Source: an uncultured Ruminococcus sp. (GTDB taxonomy: Bacteria > Bacillota > Clostridia > Oscillospirales > Ruminococcaceae). From it: a stretch of DNA of 9,798 nucleotides. A model generated the notes under the pieces. The model saw only the letters and a program-made list of their open reading frames with translations. It did not search any database and was not told the DNA's origin. The position numbers and the translations under genes are program-made. Numbering within the stretch: the stretch's first letter is position 1; each line of letters starts with the position of its first letter. The stretch spans positions 1 to 9,798 of the forward strand of contig CAMNAY010000047.1 of assembly GCA_946531975.1 (NCBI GenBank), given 5' to 3'. Shown piece by piece: positions 1-7,865 of this stretch.

Positions 1-935
1 TGATTGACCCGAAGGTCGTCGAATTCCAGCCCTATGACGGCATCCCGCATCTGCTGATTCCGGTCGTGACGAATCCGCAGAAGGCTGCCGGTGCACTGAA
101 CTGGGCTGTTATTGAAATGGAGCGCAGATACGGTCTGTGCGCGGAATACGGCGTGCGTGACCTCAAGGGCTATAATGCGGTCGCGGATAAGAATCCGGAG
201 ATGAAGCGCCTGCCGCAGATCCTCATTATCATCGACGAGTTTGCCGATCTGATGATGAGCAGCGGCAAGGAGGTCGAGTCTGCGGTCATCCGCATCGCAC
301 AGAAGGCGCGTGCTGCCGGTATTCATCTGGTCATCGCAACACAGCGCCCGACGACCGATGTCATCACCGGTCTGATCAAATCCAATGTGCCCAGCCGCAT
401 CGGTATGAGCGTGAAATCGGCAGTTGATTCCCGCGTCATTCTGGACTGCATGGGTGCGGAAACACTGCTGGGCAACGGCGACCTGCTGTTCTATCCGAAC
501 GGCTGGCGGGAGCCAAAGCGTGTGCAGGGCTGCTTCTGCTCCGACCGTGAGGTCGAGCGTGTGACAAGCTTCCTGAAGCAGGGCGGCAAGACGGAATATG
601 ACGATGAGATCATGACCGCTGTCGAACAGAATGTTCCCGCGGGCAAAGGCGATAAATCCGGCGGAGATGAGGACCTCGGAGAGCTGAGCGATGAGGAGGC
701 ACTCATCGTCAAGGCGGCTGAGATCGCCGTCGATATGGGGCAGCTTTCGACGACCAAGCTTCAGCGAATCCTGAAGCTGGGCTATGCCAAGGCTGCGCGC
801 ATCGTCGATGCGCTGGAGGAACGCGGCGTAGTCGGTCCCTCAGAGGGCGCAAAGGCACGTAAGGTTCTGATGACACCGCAAGAGCTGACCGAATGGAAGC
901 TCCGCATTGCGGCAAAGGGCGCAAAGGTCGAATAA
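1..935 (+). CDS. ftsK: DNA translocase FtsK/SpoIIIE, C-terminal part (5' partial)
   Basis: This is the motor protein that pumps chromosomal DNA through the division or sporulation septum. The reading frame is open from base 3 and the true start lies left of the window, so the GTG at 66 is internal. About 310 residues are visible. The first codons read IDPKVVEF, the conserved stretch after the (missing) Walker A motif. Walker B, ILIIIDEF, follows at 219-242. Next come IATQRP, DVITGLIKSN and the MGAE..LLGNGD block typical of FtsK ATPase domains. The last 80 or so residues (about 690-890) form the winged-helix gamma domain that reads KOPS/SRS-type polar DNA sequences, with the signatures LQRILKLGYAKAARIVD and ERGVVGPSEG. 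The N-terminal membrane segments cannot be seen, so FtsK and SpoIIIE cannot be told apart. The kptA gene follows after 16 bases. The family is certain; the symbol is less so. Confidence 0.95.
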   Translation, partial: IDPKVVEFQPYDGIPHLLIPVVTNPQKAAGALNWAVIEMERRYGLCAEYGVRDLKGYNAVADKNPEMKRLPQILIIIDEFADLMMSSGKEVESAVIRIAQKARAAGIHLVIATQRPTTDVITGLIKSNVPSRIGMSVKSAVDSRVILDCMGAETLLGNGDLLFYPNGWREPKRVQGCFCSDREVERVTSFLKQGGKTEYDDEIMTAVEQNVPAGKGDKSGGDEDLGELSDEEALIVKAAEIAVDMGQLSTTKLQRILKLGYAKAARIVDALEERGVVGPSEGAKARKVLMTPQELTEWKLRIAAKGAKVE

Positions 936-951
936 AAACGGAGGACTGCAT

Positions 952-1527
952 ATGGAACTGAACAAAAAGCAGATGGTCAGGACAAGCAAATTCCTGAGCC
1001 TTGTGCTGCGGCATCAGCCCGATGCTGCCGGCATTACCGTGGATGCACACGGCTGGGCTGAGGTCGGGGCACTGCTCCGGGGCATGACCGATGCAGGGGT
1101 TCCGTGCGACCTTCAGGCGCTGAGAGAGATCGTCCGGACGGACGAAAAACAGCGCTATACATTCAATGAGGACGGCACGAAGATCCGTGCCAGTCAGGGA
1201 CATTCATTCCCTGTTGATCTCGGACTGACGCAGACCGATCCGCCGCAGGTACTCTGGCACGGGACGGCGACCCGGTTCCTCGCAGACATCATGAAGGAAG
1301 GGCTGAAGCCGATGTCCCGTCAGTATGTGCATCTTTCACCGGATGCAGAGACCGCGTATCGGGTCGGCATCCGGCACGGCAAACCCGTGATCCTGCGGGT
1401 CGATGCACAGCGCATGGCGCAGGACGGCATGCGGTTTTTCCGCGCAGAGAACGGTGTCTGGCTGACAGATGCCGTTCCGCCGCAATATCTGCAAATCACA
1501 GAAACAGCACAACCGGAAACCGAGTAA
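952..1527 (+). CDS. kptA: RNA 2'-phosphotransferase KptA/Tpt1
   Basis: A 191-residue cytosolic enzyme of the Tpt1/KptA family. The family moves an internal RNA 2'-phosphate onto NAD+, giving a 2'-OH RNA, ADP-ribose 1'',2''-cyclic phosphate and nicotinamide. In fungi this finishes tRNA splicing; the natural bacterial substrate is unsettled. The N-terminal winged-helix half holds SKFLSLVLRHQP and the C-terminal half is the ADP-ribosyltransferase-like NAD site with LWHGT (H103). The expected Arg-His-Arg-Arg catalytic set appears intact: R20 and H21 (LRH), R68 (KQRY) and R123 (MSRQYVHLS). The nearby ENGVWLT block is also present. The start at 952 is chosen because GGAGG at 940-944 sits 7 bases upstream and the protein then begins at the usual family start. 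An in-frame ATG at 907 would overlap ftsK. It lies 16 bases after ftsK and 18 before ygiQ, so co-transcription is likely. Confidence 0.93.
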   Translation: MELNKKQMVRTSKFLSLVLRHQPDAAGITVDAHGWAEVGALLRGMTDAGVPCDLQALREIVRTDEKQRYTFNEDGTKIRASQGHSFPVDLGLTQTDPPQVLWHGTATRFLADIMKEGLKPMSRQYVHLSPDAETAYRVGIRHGKPVILRVDAQRMAQDGMRFFRAENGVWLTDAVPPQYLQITETAQPETE

Positions 1528-1545
1528 AAAGGAGGTGCGGCAGCC

Positions 1546-3492
1546 ATGACCGGCTTTATTCCCGTCACGCCGGAGGAGCTTGCGGAACAGGGGATCACAC
1601 AGCCCGATTTTGTCTATATCAACGGCGATGCATATGTCGATCATCCGAGCTTCGGCGCGGCGATTATCACCCGCATTCTCGAAGCGAACGGCTATTCTGT
1701 CGCGATGATCGCGCAGCCGGACTGGAAAACCGATGCCGATTTCATGCGCTTCGGAAAGCCGCGGCTCGCATTTCTCGTGTCGTCGGGCAATATCGACAGC
1801 ATGGTCGCGCACTATACCTCCGCGAAAAAACGGCGCTCCGATGACGCCTATTCCGCAGGAAATAAGGCGGGCAAGCGCCCTGACCGCGCCGTGACGGTCT
1901 ACTGCAAAAAGCTCCGTCAGATCTACGGAAATGAGATTCCCGTTCTGATCGGCGGGCTGGAGGCTTCCCTCCGCCGCTTTGCACATTACGATTACTGGGA
2001 TGATTCGGTGCATCCGTCCGTGCTGCTGGAGAGCGGCGCCGATCTTCTGATGTTCGGCATGGGCGAGCACAGCATGATCGAAATTGCAAACCTGCTGCGG
2101 GACGGCGTACCGGTCAGCGAGATCACCGAGGTGCGCGGCACCTGCTATCTCACGACGCCGGACAAGACCCCGTTCGGCTCCGCGGAATGCCCTTCCTTTG
2201 AGCAGTGCCGCGACAAAAAAGAATCCTATGCCCGCGCCTGCCGCATTCAGTATGACCAGCAGGACGAGGTCTACGGCAAGCGTATTATTCAGCGGCACGG
2301 GGACAAAATGCTGGTGCAGAATCCGCCTGCGCTTTCGCTGACGCAGGAGGAACTGGACGCGGTCTATAAGCTGCCGTTCATGCGCACCTATCACCCGATG
2401 TATGAGGCGGAGGGCGGCGTGCCGGCGATCAAGGAGGTGCGCTTCTCGATCACCCACAACCGCGGCTGCTTCGGCTTCTGCAATTTCTGCTCGATCGCGC
2501 TGCATCAGGGCAGACGCATGACCGTCCGCTCGGAGGAATCGGTCATCGAGGAGGCAAAATATCTCACCACACTGCCCGATTTCAAGGGCTATCTGCACGA
2601 TGTCGGCGGCCCGACTGCCAATTTCCGGCAGCCCTCCTGCGAAAAACAGCTCAAATACGGGCTGTGCAAGGGGAAGAAATGTCTCGCGCCGGAGCCGTGC
2701 AAAAACCTGACCGTTGACCACACAGCCTATCTGCATCTGCTGCGGAAGCTGCGTGCGCTCCCTAAGATCAAGCGCGTGTTCATCCGGTCGGGTATCCGCT
2801 ATGACTATCTGCTTGCGGACAAGGACGACACCTTCTTCCGCGAGCTTGTGCGCTATCATGTCTCCGGACAGCTCAAGGTCGCGCCGGAGCATTGCTCGAA
2901 TGCGGTGCTCGATAAAATGGGCAAGCCGCATATCGAGGCGTATAAGGCATTTCAGAAGCGCTTTTATGAGCTGACCAAATCCATGAACATGGAGCAGTAT
3001 CTCGTGCCGTATCTGATGAGCAGCCACCCCGGCAGCACGGTCAAAGATGCGGTCAAGCTCGCCTGCTTTCTGAAGGAGGAGGGCATCCACCCGGAGCAGG
3101 TGCAGGACTTCTACCCCACGCCCGGCACGATCTCGACCTGCATGTTCTATACCGGACTCGACCCCTATACCATGGAGCCGGTCTATGTGCCGCGCTCGCC
3201 AAAGGAAAAGGCGGAACAGCGCGCCCTTCTGCAATATTTCAAGCCGGAAAACTATGCGGTCATCCGCACGGCACTGCGCAAGGCCGGCAGACCCGATCTC
3301 ATCGGCAGCGGTCCGCACTGTCTGGTGCCCGCAGAGCTGAAGACCGGCGGGAATCAGACTGCACGCAATGCCGGAAATGCACGGAATCAGAAACCGCAGC
3401 AGCGGCATACCGGCAATGACCGGAACCGCAGACAGGGAACTGCAAAAAGCATGAAAAAAGACAACAGCAGGGGCAGAAACGGCAGGAGATAA
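1546..3492 (+). CDS. ygiQ: YgiQ family radical SAM protein (UPF0313)
   Basis: A 648-residue radical SAM protein of the YgiQ family. The family uses a [4Fe-4S] cluster to cleave S-adenosylmethionine; its substrate is not established. The N-terminal 290 or so residues form the YgiQ-specific, B12-binding-like region (FVYINGDAYVDHPSFG, LVSSGNIDSMV, IGGLEASLRRF.HYDYWDD). The cluster motif CxxxCxxC follows as C308, C312 and C315 within NRGCFGFCNFCSI. A Cys-rich stretch (CEKQ.., CKGKKC, EPC) and the core segments VFIRSGIRYD and LKVAPEHCS come next. DUF3362-like sequence near the end reads AGRPDLIGSGPHCLVP. Residues 601-648 form a basic, Asn/Arg-rich, probably disordered tail with 14 Lys/Arg and only 2 acidic residues. 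The start has a strong AAGGAGGTG at 1529-1537, 8 bases from the ATG. A 46-base gap with a hairpin follows. Confidence 0.95.
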   Translation: MTGFIPVTPEELAEQGITQPDFVYINGDAYVDHPSFGAAIITRILEANGYSVAMIAQPDWKTDADFMRFGKPRLAFLVSSGNIDSMVAHYTSAKKRRSDDAYSAGNKAGKRPDRAVTVYCKKLRQIYGNEIPVLIGGLEASLRRFAHYDYWDDSVHPSVLLESGADLLMFGMGEHSMIEIANLLRDGVPVSEITEVRGTCYLTTPDKTPFGSAECPSFEQCRDKKESYARACRIQYDQQDEVYGKRIIQRHGDKMLVQNPPALSLTQEELDAVYKLPFMRTYHPMYEAEGGVPAIKEVRFSITHNRGCFGFCNFCSIALHQGRRMTVRSEESVIEEAKYLTTLPDFKGYLHDVGGPTANFRQPSCEKQLKYGLCKGKKCLAPEPCKNLTVDHTAYLHLLRKLRALPKIKRVFIRSGIRYDYLLADKDDTFFRELVRYHVSGQLKVAPEHCSNAVLDKMGKPHIEAYKAFQKRFYELTKSMNMEQYLVPYLMSSHPGSTVKDAVKLACFLKEEGIHPEQVQDFYPTPGTISTCMFYTGLDPYTMEPVYVPRSPKEKAEQRALLQYFKPENYAVIRTALRKAGRPDLIGSGPHCLVPAELKTGGNQTARNAGNARNQKPQQRHTGNDRNRRQGTAKSMKKDNSRGRNGRR

Positions 3493-3496
3493 GCCT

Positions 3497-3520
3497 CGCA
3501 GAACCGTTTCCGGCTCTGCG
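3497..3520 (+). other. Inter-gene RNA hairpin between ygiQ and the DUF3006 gene
   Basis: Arms CGCAGAACCG (3497-3506) and CGGCTCTGCG (3511-3520) pair over 10 positions with one A-C mismatch around a TTTC loop, starting 5 bases after the ygiQ stop. It is followed by CCCCGCGGAGG and not a T run, so it is not a standard intrinsic terminator for + transcription. It could partly attenuate transcription, mark an RNA processing point, or protect the 3' end of the upstream message. It lies 6 bases before the ribosome binding site of the next gene (3527-3531). Confidence 0.5.
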
Positions 3521-3538
3521 CCCCGCGGAGGATTTGTT

Positions 3539-3775
3539 ATGATGATGATTGTTGACCGCTTTGAAGCGGATTACGCAGTGCTGGAGATCGAAAGCGACTC
3601 CGGCGAGCTGCTCTATAAGAATCTGCCGCTTGACTGGCTGCCGGATGACATCGCAGAGGGCGATGTGCTGCGCAAGAGCACATCGGGGTATGTCATCGAC
3701 CGCGCAGAGACCGACAAGCGCCGCACGGCTGCAAAAGAGAAGATCCGGGCGCTGCTTGGACAGGAAGAAGACTGA
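3539..3775 (+). CDS. DUF3006 domain protein, small hypothetical
   Basis: A 78-residue soluble protein that fits the DUF3006 family. It begins with a VDRFEADYAVLEIE beta-strand pattern, followed by LPLDWLPDDIAEGDVL and a charged helix that ends in ALLGQEED. Family members are about this size and have no established biochemical role; the fold is expected to be a small beta-barrel-like domain plus a helix. There is no signal peptide or membrane segment. Three consecutive ATG codons (3539, 3542, 3545) could each start translation. The first is favoured because GGAGG at 3527-3531 lies 7 bases upstream. The stop is separated by a single base from the start of the flavoprotein gene, so the two are probably translationally coupled. 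Confidence 0.85.
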   Translation: MMMIVDRFEADYAVLEIESDSGELLYKNLPLDWLPDDIAEGDVLRKSTSGYVIDRAETDKRRTAAKEKIRALLGQEED

Positions 3776-3776
3776 T

Positions 3777-5021
3777 ATGGTGTATGATCTGCTGATTGCA
3801 GGCGGCGGTGCAGCGGGCTGCTTTGCCGCAGCGCTTGCCGCCGGAAACGGTCTGCGCGTGCTGGTGCTGGACGGCAACGACCGCCTGATGCACAAGCTCT
3901 CGATCACCGGAAAGGGTCGCTGCAACCTCACAAACGCATGCGATATCGACACACTGATGCGGAATATTCCGCGCAATCCGCGGTTTCTGTATTCGGCATT
4001 CTCGCGCTGTACGCCGGCGGATGTCATGGATTATTTCGAGGACATCGGCGTGCCGCTGAAGATCGAGCGCGGACGGAGAGTCTTCCCCGTGAGCGACAAT
4101 GCCGGTGATGTGGTGCAGGCATTGATGCGGGAAATGTGCTCCAATGATGTGGAAATGGAGCTGAACACCACGGTCAGGCGCCTGCTGATTGCGGACGGGC
4201 GCTGCATCGGCGTGCAGACCGCGGACGGCACGGAATACCGTGCAAAGGCAGTGCTGCTCGCAACGGGCGGCATGAGCTACCCCCGCACCGGCTCCAAGGG
4301 CGGCGGCTACCGGCTCGCAGAGCAGGCGGGACATACCGTCACACCGCGTCAGCCCTCGCTGATTCCGCTGGAAACGGCGGAGACAGATGCCGCTGAAATG
4401 CAGGGACTCTCGCTGAAAAATGTCACACTGACCGTGAAATGCGGCAAAAAAACCGTGTTCTCCGAGCTGGGTGAGATGCTGTTTACGCATTTCGGGCTGT
4501 CCGGGCCGCTGGTGCTCTCGGCAAGCTGTCTTATGGACGCTGAAAAGATCGCAGACTACCTGCTCAGCATTGACTTAAAGCCCGCGCTTTCGCCGGAGCA
4601 GCTCGATCAGCGAATCCTGCGCGACTTCGCCGATGTGCCGAACCGCGCCGTGAGCAATGTGCTGAAGTCGCTGCTGCCCGCTTCGATGATCCCGGTGATG
4701 CTGAAACGCGCCGGACTGGACGGCGATACCAAAGCAAACAGCGTGACGAAGGAACAGCGCAGAGCCCTCTGCGATGCCGTGAAATCGCTGACCTATCATG
4801 TGACCGCAAAGCGCCCGATCGCGGAAGCGATTATCACAAGGGGCGGCGTGTCCGTGCGGGAGGTCAATCCCAATACGATGGAATCCAAGAAGCTGGAGGG
4901 GCTGTATTTTGCGGGCGAGCTGCTCGATACCGATGCCTTTACCGGCGGCTTTAACCTCCAGATTGCCTTTGCAACTGCCAATGCGGCAGTGGAGGCTGTA
5001 CTTGAAAGGATGAACGCTTAA
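3777..5021 (+). CDS. HI0933/BaiN-like FAD-dependent oxidoreductase
   Basis: A 414-residue flavoprotein of the HI0933 family, often named BaiN-like or aminoacetone-oxidase-family FAD-binding enzyme in databases. It opens with a Rossmann FAD-binding motif, LLIAGGGAAG (G9-G14), then the family signature GKGRCNLTN at residues 45-53. A second nucleotide-type stretch reads VLLATGGMSYPRTGS. The C-terminal FAD-contact block GLYFAGELLDTDAFTGGFNLQ (residues 375-395) is conserved. There is no signal peptide, so it should be cytosolic. Roles proposed for relatives include bile-acid-intermediate reduction and aminoacetone oxidation, but neither can be assigned from sequence here. The start at 3777 is chosen because the protein then begins just before the Rossmann motif and GGAAG lies at 3763-3767. 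A longer in-frame start at 3549 would run through the DUF3006 gene. uvrA starts 5 bases after its stop. Confidence 0.92.
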   Translation: MVYDLLIAGGGAAGCFAAALAAGNGLRVLVLDGNDRLMHKLSITGKGRCNLTNACDIDTLMRNIPRNPRFLYSAFSRCTPADVMDYFEDIGVPLKIERGRRVFPVSDNAGDVVQALMREMCSNDVEMELNTTVRRLLIADGRCIGVQTADGTEYRAKAVLLATGGMSYPRTGSKGGGYRLAEQAGHTVTPRQPSLIPLETAETDAAEMQGLSLKNVTLTVKCGKKTVFSELGEMLFTHFGLSGPLVLSASCLMDAEKIADYLLSIDLKPALSPEQLDQRILRDFADVPNRAVSNVLKSLLPASMIPVMLKRAGLDGDTKANSVTKEQRRALCDAVKSLTYHVTAKRPIAEAIITRGGVSVREVNPNTMESKKLEGLYFAGELLDTDAFTGGFNLQIAFATANAAVEAVLERMNA

Positions 5022-5026
5022 ACTTT

Positions 5027-7846
5027 ATGCTCGATCGAATCATTATCCGCGGTGCGCGGGAACACAATCTGAAAAATGTCGATCTTGAGATCCCGCGGGA
5101 CAAGCTGGTCGTGTTCACCGGTCTGTCCGGCTCCGGCAAGTCCTCGCTGGCGTTTGATACAATCTATGCGGACGGGCAGCGGCGGTATATGGAATCGCTG
5201 TCTTCCTACGCGAGAATGTTCCTCGGACAGATGGAAAAGCCCGATGTGGACAGCATCGAGGGGCTCTCGCCGGCAATCTCCATTGACCAGAAAACAACCT
5301 CCAAGAATCCGCGCTCCACGGTCGGTACCGTCACGGAAATCTACGATTACCTGCGTCTGCTCTATGCGCGCATCGGTATTCCGCACTGCCCGGTCTGCGG
5401 CAGAGAGATTTTGCAGCAGACGGTCGATCAGATCACGGACAGGATTCTCGAAATGCCGGAGGGAACAAAGATCCAGCTTTTGGCGCCGATCGTCCGCGGA
5501 CGAAAGGGCGAATATGCCAAGGAGCTGGAAGGTGCGAAAAAAGCCGGCTTTGTCCGCGTGCGCGTGGACGGCATCATCTATGATCTCTCCGAGAAGATCA
5601 AGATGAACAAGAACCAGAAGCACAGTATCGAGATCGTGGTCGATCGTCTGGTCGTCAAGGAGAGCATCCGCTCGCGCCTCAGCGACAGCCTCGAAACCAC
5701 GACCCGCCTCTCCGACGGGCTGGTGCTGGTCGATGTGATCGGGGGGGAGGAGCAGCTCTTTTCGATGTCCTATGCCTGCCCCGAGCACGGCATTTCCGTT
5801 GAGGAGCTGAACCCGCGCATGTTCTCGTTCAATAACCCGTTCGGCGCCTGTGAGACCTGTACCGGTCTGGGCATGTTCCGCGAGTTTGATCCGGAGCTGC
5901 TGATGCCGAACAAGGATCTTTCCGTGCATGAGGGCGGCTTCAAGGTGCTCGGCTGGAATTACAGGGATCCCAAATCCGTTGCGAATATGTATGCCAATGC
6001 ACTCGCGGAAGCCTATGGCATCGACCTGGACAAGCCGCTGAAAGAACTGACGGAGAAGGAACGCGATGTCTTCCTCTACGGTACCGGTGAGCGCGAACTG
6101 ACGCTGCATCAGGCGCCGGAATACGGCGGTGCGACGTTTATTCACCCGTTCGAGGGTCTGATTCCGAACCTGAAGCGGCGCTACCAGATGGGCAGTCAGC
6201 GCGCCAAGGAGGAGCTTGAGGAATATATGAGCGAGCAGCTCTGCCCCGCCTGCAAGGGACGGAGACTGAAGCCTGTTTCGCTGGCAGTTACGGTCGGCGG
6301 CATCGACATCGACACGCTCTGTCAGAAAAGCGTCGATGAGCTGATCCGCTTTTTCTGTGACATTCAGCTCACCGAGCGCGAAATCATGATTGCGCGGCTG
6401 ATTATCAAGGAGATCCGCGCAAGACTGAGCTTTTTGCAGAGCGTGGGGCTCGGATACCTCACGCTGTCCCGTGCGGCGGGGTCGCTCTCCGGCGGCGAGA
6501 GTCAGCGTATCCGCCTTGCCACGCAGATCGGCTCCTCGCTCATGGGTGTGCTGTATATCCTCGATGAGCCGAGCATCGGTCTGCACCAGCGCGATAACGA
6601 AAAGCTGATCGCAACGCTCAAGCGGCTCCGCGACTGCGGCAATACGCTGATCGTTGTCGAGCATGACGACGACACGATGCGCGCCGCAGACTATATCGTC
6701 GATATCGGTCCGGGGGCGGGCGTTCACGGCGGCGAGATCGTCTGCGCCGGTACGCTTCAGGATATCCTGAACTGCGAACGCTCCGAGACCGGCGCCTATC
6801 TCAGCGGGCGCAAAAAGGTGCCTGTCCCTGAAACCAGACGGGCGGGCAGCGGCGAATTTCTCACTGTCTACGGCGCAAAGGTCAACAACCTCAAAAATAT
6901 CGACGTGCGGTTCCCGCTGGGCAAGTTCATCTGTGTAACCGGCGTGTCCGGCTCCGGAAAATCCTCGCTGGTCAATGAGGTGCTGTATAAATATCTCGCG
7001 GCAAATCTGAACCGCGCAAAGATCCGCTCGACCGGCTTTGACCGCATTGAGGGTACGGAGCTGCTCGATAAGGTCATCTGCATTGACCAGTCGCCGATCG
7101 GCAGAACACCGCGCTCCAATCCCGCGACCTATACCGGTGTGTTCGGCGATATCCGCGAGCTGTTCGCGCAGACGCAGGACGCAAAGACCCGCGGATACAG
7201 TGCCGGCAGATTTTCGTTCAATGTCCGCGGCGGACGCTGTGAGGCTTGTGAGGGCGACGGCATCGTCAAGATCGAGATGCACTTTCTGCCGGATGTGTAC
7301 GTGCCCTGCGAGGTCTGCAAGGGTGCGCGGTACAATCACGAAACACTGGAAGTCAAATACAAGGGCAAGTCGATCCATGATGTGCTGGAAATGACCGTCG
7401 AGGAGGGCTGCGAGTTCTTCTCCGCGATCCCGAAGATTGCAAGAAAGCTCACCACCCTGCGCGATGTCGGACTCGGATATATCAAAATCGGGCAGCCCGC
7501 AACCACGCTGTCCGGCGGTGAGGCACAGCGCGTCAAGCTCTCGACCGAGCTGCAAAAGCGTTCGACCGGCAAGACCATTTATATCCTCGATGAGCCGACG
7601 ACCGGTCTGCACAATGCAGACGTCCACCGGCTGATTGACGTGCTTCAGCAGCTTGCCGATGCCGGCAACACGCTTGTCGTCATTGAGCATAACATGGACG
7701 TCATCAAGGTCGCGGATCATATCATCGACTTGGGACCTGAGGGCGGAAACGGCGGCGGCACGATCGTTGCCGAAGGAACGCCTGAGCAGATTGCGGCTGT
7801 GCCGGAATCCTATACCGGACAGTTCCTCAAAGACTATCTGAAATAA
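5027..7846 (+). CDS. uvrA: Excinuclease ABC subunit A (UvrA)
   Basis: The 939-residue, full-length damage-sensing ATPase of nucleotide excision repair. It loads UvrB onto distorted DNA, after which UvrC cuts. Two ABC ATPase modules are complete. The first has Walker A GLSGSGKS (32-39), signature LSGGE (487-491) and Walker B YILDEPSIGLHQ. The second has Walker A GVSGSGKS (639-646), LSGGE (828-832) and YILDEPTTGLHN. Metal-site pairs are C121/C124 with C406/C409, C251/H254 with C275/C278, and C738/C741 with C761/C764. The second of these uses a His in place of the usual Cys. The ATG at 5027 gives the normal start (MLDRIIIRGAREHNLKNV) but has only a distant GAAAGGA (5004-5010, 16 bases away). Translation probably depends on coupling to the flavoprotein gene, whose stop is 5 bases upstream. 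A run of seven G lies at 5741-5747. exoA follows after 19 bases. Confidence 0.98.
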   Translation: MLDRIIIRGAREHNLKNVDLEIPRDKLVVFTGLSGSGKSSLAFDTIYADGQRRYMESLSSYARMFLGQMEKPDVDSIEGLSPAISIDQKTTSKNPRSTVGTVTEIYDYLRLLYARIGIPHCPVCGREILQQTVDQITDRILEMPEGTKIQLLAPIVRGRKGEYAKELEGAKKAGFVRVRVDGIIYDLSEKIKMNKNQKHSIEIVVDRLVVKESIRSRLSDSLETTTRLSDGLVLVDVIGGEEQLFSMSYACPEHGISVEELNPRMFSFNNPFGACETCTGLGMFREFDPELLMPNKDLSVHEGGFKVLGWNYRDPKSVANMYANALAEAYGIDLDKPLKELTEKERDVFLYGTGERELTLHQAPEYGGATFIHPFEGLIPNLKRRYQMGSQRAKEELEEYMSEQLCPACKGRRLKPVSLAVTVGGIDIDTLCQKSVDELIRFFCDIQLTEREIMIARLIIKEIRARLSFLQSVGLGYLTLSRAAGSLSGGESQRIRLATQIGSSLMGVLYILDEPSIGLHQRDNEKLIATLKRLRDCGNTLIVVEHDDDTMRAADYIVDIGPGAGVHGGEIVCAGTLQDILNCERSETGAYLSGRKKVPVPETRRAGSGEFLTVYGAKVNNLKNIDVRFPLGKFICVTGVSGSGKSSLVNEVLYKYLAANLNRAKIRSTGFDRIEGTELLDKVICIDQSPIGRTPRSNPATYTGVFGDIRELFAQTQDAKTRGYSAGRFSFNVRGGRCEACEGDGIVKIEMHFLPDVYVPCEVCKGARYNHETLEVKYKGKSIHDVLEMTVEEGCEFFSAIPKIARKLTTLRDVGLGYIKIGQPATTLSGGEAQRVKLSTELQKRSTGKTIYILDEPTTGLHNADVHRLIDVLQQLADAGNTLVVIEHNMDVIKVADHIIDLGPEGGNGGGTIVAEGTPEQIAAVPESYTGQFLKDYLK

Positions 7847-7865
7847 CGGGAAGGAAAACATACGC

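Noticed and set aside
907..951. Longer N-terminus for kptA starting at 907
   Set aside because: It would overlap the ftsK end by 29 bases and lacks a Shine-Dalgarno site, while 952 has GGAGG at 7 bases and matches the family start.
1336..3408. Open reading frame of 690 codons on the minus strand, opposite ygiQ
   Set aside because: Same cause: a shadow of the GC-rich ygiQ gene, with no motif and no ribosome binding site of note.
3549..3776. Longer N-terminus for the flavoprotein starting at 3549
   Set aside because: The extra stretch overlaps the DUF3006 gene in another frame and encodes Cys/Arg-rich nonsense ahead of the Rossmann motif.
4446..4452. Run of seven A in the flavoprotein gene as a programmed frameshift site
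   Set aside because: The base before the AAA AAA codons is C, so it does not fit the X XXY YYZ pattern. The frame continues normally and no alternative product is apparent.
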